Assembly: GCF_002113125.1 (NCBI RefSeq)
Contig: NZ_NEJP01000004.1
Span: forward strand, 124,001-188,000
Length of the DNA stretch: 64,000 nt
Source: Pseudomonas sp. B20(2017)
GTDB lineage: Bacteria > Pseudomonadota > Gammaproteobacteria > Pseudomonadales > Pseudomonadaceae
Reading direction: 5' to 3'
Shown: piece by piece, positions 57,572-64,000 of the stretch
How positions within the stretch are numbered: the stretch's first letter is position 1
Layout: every line of letters starts with the position of its first letter
Program-made: the position numbers and the translations under genes
The notes under the pieces: model-generated
The model's database searches: none
Told to the model about the DNA's origin: nothing
What the model saw: only the letters and a program-made list of their open reading frames with translations

Positions 57572-58047
57572 GCAACACCTGTGGAGGAGGTAGATACCGG
57601 GAACACCGGCTTGTCTTGTACATATTTGATGCCCGGATTGACCACCAGCTGGCCGTCGATCAGGGCTTTGGAACCGAGCAACAGGCGATAGCGCATGGAC
57701 TTGCGGCAGGCGAGGGTGAACTCGATCGGCCAGACCCGGTCACCCAGGGCCAGGGTGGTGCTGATCACGTAGCGCACCTGGGCCTGGCCATTGGAACTCT
57801 TGATGGTCTTGCGGGCGACCAGCGGCGCTTCGCATCGTCGATGGCGCAACTGCACGACAGTGCCCAGGTGCGCAGTGAAGCGCACCCACTTCTCGCCGTC
57901 GCGTTCGAACGGCTCGATGTCGGTGGCATGCAGGCTGGAGGTGCTGGCGCCGGTGTCGATTTTTGCCCGAAGGCCAGCGACTCCCAGATCCGGAAGCGCC
58001 ACCCACTCGCGCAGACCGATAACGGTCAAATGGTCAAATGTCTTCAA
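57568..58047 (-). CDS. rimB: RimB, retropepsin-like protease of the RimABK system
   Basis: 159 residues. It has an aspartic-protease-like core [27 protein letters not shown] with the D-T-G-A triad motif, and [21 protein letters not shown]; annotated family members are often called ATP-dependent zinc proteases (RimB/RloE type). The TTG at 58047 is the furthest plausible start but lacks a clear ribosome site, so the exact N-terminus is uncertain. Middle gene of rimA-rimB-rimK, 16 bp after rimA. Confidence 0.85.
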   Translation of the reverse strand: MKTFDHLTVIGLREWVALPDLGVAGLRAKIDTGASTSSLHATDIEPFERDGEKWVRFTAHLGTVVQLRHRRCEAPLVARKTIKSSNGQAQVRYVISTTLALGDRVWPIEFTLACRKSMRYRLLLGSKALIDGQLVVNPGIKYVQDKPVFPVSTSSTGVA

Positions 58048-58063
58048 TGGAAAAAACCAACAA

Positions 58064-58843
58064 TTAACGCGTCCACGCTTCAGGGGATACCTGGGCCAAC
58101 GCTTTGAATGCGGGTCTGGCGAACCAGAATCCCTGCATCAGAAATATTCCGCAGTCCGCCAGAAAATCCCGTTCACCCGCACTCTCTATGCCTTCGGCGA
58201 TGACTGTAACGTCCAACTCCGCACAGATTGTGACAATCCCCCGAACGATAGCCTGACGAACACGGTCACGGTCGATATCGCGGATCAGCGCCATATCGAG
58301 CTTGATCAGGTCCGGTTGGAAATCGGCCAGCAGATTGAGCCCCGAATAGCCGGCACCGAAATCGTCGATGGCCGTCTTGAAGCCGAATTCGCGGTATTCA
58401 CGCAGAATATTGGTCAAATGGCGATAGTTATCTACATGCTCGCTTTCCAGTGTTTCGAAAATCAGCCGGTCGATCGGGAAATTGTGTTTTCTGGCAGCCT
58501 CCAGGGTGCTGCGAATGCATAACTCTGGACGATAGACGGCGTTGGGCATGAAGTTGATCGACAAGTGTGTCTGCATATTAAGTTCGGCTGCGCCTTCGAT
58601 GGCGCGAGTCCGGCAGAGCTGGTCGAAACGGTAGCGGTTATCTTCTGTAACCTGATCCAGCACGGTTAATGCGCCTTCACCGGCCGCACCACGAACCAGT
58701 GCCTCGTAGGCGTACATCGACTTGTCACGCAGATCCACGATGGGCTGATACGCGAAGGAAAAGTCGAAGCCCAGCGGCTCGCTTTGCTGGCAGCCCAGGC
58801 ACCCGGATTTGGGCGAGGTCAATGAAGACGGAAATTTGGTCAC
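58064..58843 (-). CDS. rimA: EAL-domain c-di-GMP phosphodiesterase RimA
   Basis: 259 residues from GTG 58843, with GGAG 7 bases upstream; two Cys in GCLGCQQ are near the N-terminus. The remainder is a single EAL domain with all key motifs: YEALVRG, SINFMPNAVY, IFETLESE, IDDFGAGYSGLNLLADFQPDLIKLD and VIAEGIE. There are no sensory or membrane parts. RimA hydrolyses c-di-GMP and modulates RimK in P. fluorescens. Divergent from hslR. Confidence 0.9.
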   Translation of the reverse strand: MTKFPSSLTSPKSGCLGCQQSEPLGFDFSFAYQPIVDLRDKSMYAYEALVRGAAGEGALTVLDQVTEDNRYRFDQLCRTRAIEGAAELNMQTHLSINFMPNAVYRPELCIRSTLEAARKHNFPIDRLIFETLESEHVDNYRHLTNILREYREFGFKTAIDDFGAGYSGLNLLADFQPDLIKLDMALIRDIDRDRVRQAIVRGIVTICAELDVTVIAEGIESAGERDFLADCGIFLMQGFWFARPAFKALAQVSPEAWTR

Positions 58844-58959
58844 TCGATCACTCCATGCCGTTGAACCGGCGAAGATCACAGTTTATCTGGAGGGCCGGAT
58901 TCTTGCGCCCGACAGAATCGGTAGTACAGTTCCGACTACTGGCTGAACGAGGAATTCAT

Positions 58960-59367
58960 ATGGCGCAAAAACAGGAAGAGGACGACAAGGTCCGTCTCGA
59001 CAAGTGGTTGTGGGCCGCGCGTTTTTTCAAGACTCGCGCTTTGGCCAAGGCTGCCATCGAGAGCGGCAAGGTGCATTGTCGGGGAGAGCGCTGCAAGCCT
59101 GGCAAAGAGCCACGCATTGGCGATGAGTTCGAGATCCGCACGGGCTTTGACGAGAAGACCATTGTGGTTCAGGCCCTGTCGATCGTGCGTCGCGGCGCAC
59201 CTGAGGCGCAGACGCTGTATGCCGAGACCGAGGCGAGTATTGCCAAGCGTGAAGCCGCTGCGGCGATGCGCAAGGCGGGCGCCCTGGGTGTGACCACCGA
59301 TGGCAAACCGAGCAAGAAGCAGCGTCGGGATCTGTTTAAATTTCGTGGGAACAGTAGCGGCGAATAA
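58960..59367 (+). CDS. hslR: Heat-shock ribosome-associated S4-domain protein Hsp15
   Basis: 135 residues from ATG 58960, preceded by GAGGAA. The S4 RNA-binding domain is VRLDKWLWAARFFKTRALAKAAIESGKVHCRGERCKPGKEPRIGDEFEI, followed by a basic tail. Hsp15 binds free 50S subunits carrying stalled nascent chains. A strong terminator overlaps the stop. Confidence 0.93.
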   Translation: MAQKQEEDDKVRLDKWLWAARFFKTRALAKAAIESGKVHCRGERCKPGKEPRIGDEFEIRTGFDEKTIVVQALSIVRRGAPEAQTLYAETEASIAKREAAAAMRKAGALGVTTDGKPSKKQRRDLFKFRGNSSGE

Positions 59368-59422
59368 AAAAACGCAGCCTGCCGGCCTGGGTTCGAGACC
59401 CGCCGGCGGCTGCGTTTTTTTT
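59366..59422. terminator. Bidirectional terminator between hslR and the PAP2 gene
   Basis: AAAAAACGCAGCC and GGCTGCGTTTTTT arms with inner GCCGGC pairs, with A and T runs on either side; it can serve both convergent genes. Confidence 0.9.
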
Positions 59423-59435
59423 CAGTAACCGATGA

Positions 59436-60236
59436 TTACTGCGCGGACACCACACTCATCCGCGAAACCACCGGCAGTTTGCCCAGCAGCCGGAAAACCG
59501 GCGCCGTGACCTTCAACCAGAAATTCGCCGCGTGATAAGCAAACGGCGTGTAGTAACCCCAGCCCAGTGCCCACACCGCCAGCAGCATGCCGCCGATGTA
59601 ATCGTCCTGGCCCCAATGAGCACCGGCGACCAGACGCGGCAACATGAACAGCAGTGCCAGGCCCCAGATCACCAGAAACTGACCAGCCGTACGGCTGAAC
59701 ACGCCCATGAACAGCGCCCAGATCAGCAGCACCGAGGCGTGGTCACCGGGGAAACTCTGGCTCGAGCGATCCTTCAGCTCCCAGGTCTTCTCCAGATGCG
59801 GGAAGTAATCGCTGATATGCACGGCACCTTCGAGCACCATCGACGGGCTGCTGTGCTGCCAGCCCATGTGATCGGAGAATTTGGAAAACAGCGCGCGGAT
59901 CACCACCATCAGCAGCAGGATCGAGAAAAAACCGAAAAAGGCGCGGCGCACGTCAATCGCCCTGAACACCCAGTCGCCCTTGATCAGCAGCGTCAGCAGA
60001 ATCAGGCCGACGATGATGTCGAACGGTCGCAGACTTGCAATTGCCCAGATGTGGAGCCATATGGGGTTGCTGGCCAGCGGTGCGTTGAGTGAGCGGAACA
60101 GCCACTCGTCGAAAATCACACACATCATCTGACCTGTAGGCCATAACCAGAAAGCCAGTAGTGCCAATGGCACAACGTTGCTCAGAACCAGCCGGCCGAG
60201 GTTCCACCTTGATTGGAACAAACCCGGATTGTTCAT
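59436..60236 (-). CDS. PAP2-family membrane phosphatase
   Basis: 266 residues from ATG 60236, preceded by GGGAGG. It has about six membrane helices. The phosphatase motifs are KDRSSQSFPGDHASVLLIW and RLVAGAHWGQDDYIGG, with the Ser-x-x-x-Asp-His and Arg-x5-His pattern of PAP2. The substrate may be a lipid phosphate such as undecaprenyl diphosphate or a lipid A phosphate donor (LpxT-type), which cannot be decided from sequence alone. Divergent from hslO with 104 bp between. Confidence 0.85.
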   Translation of the reverse strand: MNNPGLFQSRWNLGRLVLSNVVPLALLAFWLWPTGQMMCVIFDEWLFRSLNAPLASNPIWLHIWAIASLRPFDIIVGLILLTLLIKGDWVFRAIDVRRAFFGFFSILLLMVVIRALFSKFSDHMGWQHSSPSMVLEGAVHISDYFPHLEKTWELKDRSSQSFPGDHASVLLIWALFMGVFSRTAGQFLVIWGLALLFMLPRLVAGAHWGQDDYIGGMLLAVWALGWGYYTPFAYHAANFWLKVTAPVFRLLGKLPVVSRMSVVSAQ

Positions 60237-60340
60237 AAAATGCCTCCCGTGGCTGAACATCGGCATCAAAAAGGATGCCAGAAGCGCGGGATTTTCATTC
60301 TTTGTAACCATTTTGTCATCACATTCAGATACCCAAACCT

Positions 60341-61243
60341 ATGACCGATTTCCTCGATACCGATTACACCCAACGCTTCATCTTCGATGACAGCGACACG
60401 CGCGGCGAACTGGTGTCGCTGGAGCGCAGCTACGCCGAAGTGCTCGCCAAGCACCCGTACCCGGAACCGGTTGCGCAATTGCTGGGCGAACTGATGGCGG
60501 CCGCCTCGTTGCTGGTGGGCACCCTGAAATTCGATGGCTTGCTGATTCTTCAGGCCCGTTCCGAAGGCCCGATCCCGCTATTGATGATCGAATGCTCCAG
60601 CGAGCGAGAAATCCGTGGCCTGGCGCGCTACCACGCCGAGCAGATCCCGGCCGACGCAACCCTCGGCGACCTGATGCCGAACGGTGTCCTGGCCTTGACC
60701 GTCGACCCGACCGTTGGCCAGCGTTACCAGGGCATCGTCGACCTCGACGGCGAAACCTTGTCCGACTGCTTCACCAACTATTTCGTCATGTCCCAGCAGG
60801 TCGGCACCCGCTTCAAGCTCTGTGCCGATGGCCGTCGTGCCCGTGGTCTGTTGCTGCAGCAACTGCCGGCCGATCGCCTGAAAGACGAAGAAGAACGCGC
60901 CGCCAGCTGGCAGCACATCACCGCGCTGGGCAACACGCTGACCGCTGATGAACTGTTGAGCCTGGACAACGAAACGGTTCTGCATCGCCTCTACCATGAA
61001 GAGCAGGTTCGTCTGTTCGATGTGCAGAAACTGCGCTTTCACTGCAGCTGCTCCCGCGAGCGTTCGGGCAATGCACTGGTCAGCCTGGGTCTGGAAGATG
61101 CGCAGGCGCTCGTGGCCGAGCAAGGTGGAAAAGTCGAGATCGATTGCCAGTTCTGCAACCAGCGCTACCTGTTCGATGCGGCAGATATCGCTCAATTGTT
61201 CGCTGGCGCGGGCGTCGAGACGCCGTCAGATACCCGGCACTAA
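60341..61243 (+). CDS. hslO: Redox-regulated chaperone Hsp33
   Basis: A 300-residue chaperone switched on by oxidation. The C-terminal zinc and redox site is present as FHCSCSRE and [10 protein letters not shown] (CxC then CxxC, about 30 residues apart). The N-terminal domain includes [22 protein letters not shown]. No clear ribosome site precedes ATG 60341, but the start fits the family. Grouped near hslR, as in many gammaproteobacteria. Confidence 0.93.
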   Translation: MTDFLDTDYTQRFIFDDSDTRGELVSLERSYAEVLAKHPYPEPVAQLLGELMAAASLLVGTLKFDGLLILQARSEGPIPLLMIECSSEREIRGLARYHAEQIPADATLGDLMPNGVLALTVDPTVGQRYQGIVDLDGETLSDCFTNYFVMSQQVGTRFKLCADGRRARGLLLQQLPADRLKDEEERAASWQHITALGNTLTADELLSLDNETVLHRLYHEEQVRLFDVQKLRFHCSCSRERSGNALVSLGLEDAQALVAEQGGKVEIDCQFCNQRYLFDAADIAQLFAGAGVETPSDTRH

Positions 61244-61424
61244 AACGGTTCAGCGCAGGTAAATTCACTGCTCAACGACGGAATAACGCCGTTACGACGG
61301 GAGGGCCCTACTCTTTTTGGGCTTTTCTGGCATAATCCGGCCCACTTTTTTCGCGGTAGTAGTGCACGACTTTCTACTACAAAACGTTTGGAGCACACTC
61401 GGCCACTGGCCGACGGGGAACCTC

Positions 61425-62966
61425 ATGACGCAAGCCAATAACGCCGTGTACACCGATCTGAGTGTTGATGATCTGGTAAAAGAAGCCCTGAACCGCGGTG
61501 AAGGCGAGCTTGCCGATACCGGCGCTCTGGTTGTTCGCACCGGTCACCGTACCGGCCGTTCGCCAGTCGACCGTTTCATCGTTGAAGAGCCTTCCACCCA
61601 GGCTGCCATTGCCTGGGGCCCGATCAACCGCAAGTTCCCGGCCGACAAGTTCGACGCGCTGTGGGCTCGTGTTGAAGCATTCAACAACGCGCAAGAGCAT
61701 TTCGTTTCCCATGTGCATGTAGGCGCGGCCGAAGATCACTACCTGGCCGTGAAGATGACCACCCAGACTGCCTGGCAGAACCTGTTCGGTCGTTGCCTGT
61801 TCATCAACCCGGCTCAGTACAACCCGGCCGGTCGCGAAGAGTGGCAAGTGCTGAACGTCGCCAACTTCGAGTGCGTGCCTGAGCGTGACGGCACCAACTC
61901 CGACGGTTGCGTGATCATCAACTTCGCGCAGAAGAAAGTGCTGATCGCCGGCATGCGTTACGCCGGTGAAATGAAGAAAGCCATGTTCTCCGTGCAGAAC
62001 TTCCTGCTGCCGGCCGCTGACGTGCTGCCAATGCACTGCGCTGCCAACATCGGCGAAGAAGGCGACGTGACCCTGTTCTTCGGTCTGTCGGGCACCGGCA
62101 AGACCACCCTGTCCGCCGATGAAAGCCGTTACCTGATCGGTGACGACGAACACGGCTGGGGCGAAGGCGTTGTCTTCAACATCGAAGGCGGCTGCTACGC
62201 CAAGTGCATCGACCTGTCCGAGAAGAACGAGCCGGTCATCTGGAAAGCCATCAAGCACGGCGCCGTGCTGGAAAACGTCGTGATCGACGACGCCAAGCAC
62301 GCCGACTACGCCGATGTCAGCCTGACTCAGAACAGCCGCGCGGCCTACCCGCTGGAGCACGTTGCCAAGCGTTCCGAGAAGAACCTGGGCGGCGAGCCAA
62401 ACGCTGTGATCTTCCTGACCTGCGACCTGACCGGCGTCCTGCCGCCAGTGTCGATTCTCAACGAAGAACAAGCGGCCTATCACTTCCTGTCCGGCTACAC
62501 CGCTCTGGTGGGCTCGACTGAAATGGGTTCGGGCAGCGGCATCAAGTCGACCTTCTCCACCTGCTTCGGCGCACCGTTCTTCCCGCGTCCGGCCGGCGAA
62601 TATGCTGAACTGCTGATCAAGCGCATCCGCGGCTTCGGCTCCAAGGTCTACCTGGTCAACACCGGCTGGACCGGCGGCGGCTACGGCGTCGGCAAACGCT
62701 TCAACATCCCGACCACCCGTGCGGTGATCGCAGCGATCCAGAGCGGCGCGCTGATCGGTGCAGCCACCGAGCACCTGGACACCATCAACCTGGACGTGCC
62801 ACTGGCCGTACCGGGCGTCGAAACCAACCTGCTCAACCCGCGCAACACTTGGGCTGACAAGGCTGCGTACGACGAAGCTGCCAAAGCACTGGCCGGTCTG
62901 TTCATCGAGAACTTCAAGAAGTTCGAAGTGAGCGACGCGATCAAGGCTGCCGGGCCTAAGTTGTAA
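61425..62966 (+). CDS. pckA: ATP-dependent phosphoenolpyruvate carboxykinase
   Basis: 513 residues from ATG 61425 ([18 protein letters not shown]). It turns oxaloacetate into PEP at the entry to gluconeogenesis. It has the kinase loop [28 protein letters not shown] for substrate binding, [31 protein letters not shown] and [13 protein letters not shown]. Codon use is strongly biased, as in a highly expressed gene. The 181-bp upstream gap has a CATAAT -10-like box at 61331-61336 with no good -35. Confidence 0.96.
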   Translation: MTQANNAVYTDLSVDDLVKEALNRGEGELADTGALVVRTGHRTGRSPVDRFIVEEPSTQAAIAWGPINRKFPADKFDALWARVEAFNNAQEHFVSHVHVGAAEDHYLAVKMTTQTAWQNLFGRCLFINPAQYNPAGREEWQVLNVANFECVPERDGTNSDGCVIINFAQKKVLIAGMRYAGEMKKAMFSVQNFLLPAADVLPMHCAANIGEEGDVTLFFGLSGTGKTTLSADESRYLIGDDEHGWGEGVVFNIEGGCYAKCIDLSEKNEPVIWKAIKHGAVLENVVIDDAKHADYADVSLTQNSRAAYPLEHVAKRSEKNLGGEPNAVIFLTCDLTGVLPPVSILNEEQAAYHFLSGYTALVGSTEMGSGSGIKSTFSTCFGAPFFPRPAGEYAELLIKRIRGFGSKVYLVNTGWTGGGYGVGKRFNIPTTRAVIAAIQSGALIGAATEHLDTINLDVPLAVPGVETNLLNPRNTWADKAAYDEAAKALAGLFIENFKKFEVSDAIKAAGPKL

Positions 62967-62985
62967 GACTTAGTTCTGGTGAATG

Positions 62986-63015
62986 AAAAAGCCGCCTCTT
63001 GAGGGCGGCTTTTTT
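62986..63015 (+). terminator. Terminator after pckA
   Basis: AAAAAGCCGCC - TCTTGA - GGGCGGCTTTTTT, a tight GC stem with flanking A and T runs, 20 bp past the stop. Confidence 0.92.
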
Positions 63016-63138
63016 GTGGGTGGTGGGTTGGATTTCATTGTCAGAGCAACTGCTATTATTCCCGCAGAATCCGCGTTAAACAGCCAGAATAATGCTACTT
63101 AAGGAGCCGCGAACTCCTAAGCATTTTCCCTCCAACCA

Positions 63139-63411
63139 TCATGGCCATTGCCGTCTGGTATGCAGCACTCGTAGCACTTCCACAACATTAACTTTGACTG
63201 CGTAGATGATGACGTAGTTTGGAGTGACGACGATTTCGCGGGTACCTTCCGCGATACCTTTTCGGTACAGGGCTGGGTGCTGGCGAGCGCTTTCTCCTTT
63301 CAGTTCGAAGGCCTCATCGAGTTCAATCGCTGCAACGGGATTTTCCTGGCTGATACGCTCCATGATGTTGTCTCGGTCATCCAGCGCCTCTTGGCGCCAG
63401 ACCAACCTCAT
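63139..63411 (-). CDS. parE: RelE/ParE-family toxin
   Basis: 90 residues from ATG 63411 (MRLVWRQEALDDRDNIMERI). The ParE/RelE fold features are LELDEAFELKGESARQHPALYRKG and GTREIVVTPNYVIIYAVKVNVVEVLRVLHTRRQWP. ParE toxins poison gyrase and RelE cuts mRNA; which applies here cannot be told. Its start overlaps the antitoxin stop (TGATG), so synthesis is coupled. Confidence 0.85.
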   Translation of the reverse strand: MRLVWRQEALDDRDNIMERISQENPVAAIELDEAFELKGESARQHPALYRKGIAEGTREIVVTPNYVIIYAVKVNVVEVLRVLHTRRQWP

Positions 63412-63854
63412 CAACGTACTCGCTGACGCAGGGCATCCCGCTTGGCGGCAAATATCCTGCGAGCGTCTTCATCGCTGACGCTGGGTCTTGGGTCATCAAT
63501 GCTGATTTGTACCTGTTGCTTGACCCATTCTTCATACGCAGCTGCTTCATGAGCTTGTTTCATCGCTTCGGCGCGATCTGGGCGGGCATAGGTTTTTATC
63601 TGAAGAGGGTCATAACTGGAGGCGTCCACATCGAAGTGATTGATGCCCACTCCTTGCAGGTAGGTCACCAGTGTTTCAAACCGCTTGAACAGACGTACCT
63701 GGCCACTGCGTTGTGCGGTCAGTGAGTATTCTTTGCTTCCTTGCTGAATCTGAATCGACCAGCCACCGGGTTTGGCGACGATATGTGCGCTACTGATCGA
63801 ACCGTTCTCAAACAGCCGCTTGAGAGTGCTGTGATCAATGGTTTCAGTGGTCAT
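63411..63854 (-). CDS. Antitoxin with ParD-like tail and extra N-terminal domain
   Basis: 147 residues from ATG 63854 (MTTETIDHSTLKRLFENG); a TTG at 63914 would add 20. The C-terminal 45 residues (AAAYEEWVKQQVQISIDDPRPSVSDEDARRIF) look like the toxin-binding tail of ParD/StbD-type antitoxins. The first 85 residues (GSISSAHIVAKPGGWSIQIQ, RSGQVRLFKRFETLVTYLQGVGINHFDVD) form an added compact domain, probably DNA-binding or regulatory, not a usual ribbon-helix-helix. It precedes and overlaps the toxin gene. The last 146 bp of the window hold nothing I recognise. Confidence 0.7.
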   Translation of the reverse strand: MTTETIDHSTLKRLFENGSISSAHIVAKPGGWSIQIQQGSKEYSLTAQRSGQVRLFKRFETLVTYLQGVGINHFDVDASSYDPLQIKTYARPDRAEAMKQAHEAAAYEEWVKQQVQISIDDPRPSVSDEDARRIFAAKRDALRQRVR

Positions 63855-64000
63855 GAAGGCAAGCCCTTGGTTGAACAATGGCTCCCATCGTACGCAATCA
63901 ATAATAGTTTGCAAAATTCTGATCCTTAAGTTTCGCGCCGGAGATGTCAGCGTCAGTGTTCGAGATAGGGGCAGGCAGTTCTAGCTGTGAACACGCCTGT

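Noticed and set aside
63078..63112. GGAG...CTCC hairpin near the end of the toxin gene as a terminator
   Set aside because: The stem is short and bulged, with no clear T-run on the minus strand.

Overview
The window looks like chromosomal DNA of a Pseudomonas fluorescens-group bacterium. It is GC-rich, and several gene groups are typical of pseudomonads: gshA, tex, ompR-envZ, rimABK, hslR, hslO and pckA at the right, a two-adaptor RND pump of the TriABC type, and betT. Many short paired palindromes (GTGGGAGC.../...GCTCCCAC) and longer TTCCCACGCTCTGCGTGGGAA-type elements fill the spaces between genes, as in this genus. I see no rRNA, tRNA, CRISPR array, prophage or insertion sequence. All functions below were read from the sequence by eye, with no database search.

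From 1 to about 49 kb the window is mostly a sulfur-acquisition region. In order it holds: a LysR regulator divergent from a TonB-dependent receptor and an arylsulfotransferase-like protein; a small avidin-like protein; tonB-exbB-exbD; a small alpha/beta hydrolase with an unusual sigma54-activator-like AAA+ protein; an orphan metQ; a four-gene polar amino acid ABC operon; an AAA ATPase; triABC; a methyltransferase; and a putative HExxH effector. Next comes a minus-strand run of two SfnB-like flavin oxidoreductases, an LLM flavin monooxygenase and metQ-metN-metI. It is followed by a two-repeat Ig-like protein, tcyJ-tcyL-tcyN (cystine), dcyD (D-cysteine desulfhydrase), epsC (serine acetyltransferase), betT, hicAB, a LacI regulator divergent from a second receptor and a second LLM monooxygenase, an aldo/keto reductase, and tauABCD (taurine). 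The pieces fit one task: receptors powered by TonB-ExbBD bring sulfur compounds into the periplasm, ABC systems import them, flavin and Fe(II) oxygenases release sulfite, and serine acetyltransferase and desulfhydrase connect to cysteine metabolism.

From 49.4 to 64 kb the content is housekeeping: gshA, a hotdog thioesterase, tex, ompR-envZ, rimA-rimB-rimK (ribosomal protein S6 glutamation), hslR, a PAP2 phosphatase, hslO, pckA, and at the right edge a ParE-type toxin with an oversized antitoxin.

The most unusual items are the AAA+ protein at 8583-9515, which has a degenerate GAFTGA loop and no DNA-binding domain; the HExxH protein at 21682-23100; the avidin-like protein at 5082-5408; the Ig-repeat protein at 29888-30652; and AT-rich elements shared by the promoter regions of several sulfur operons.
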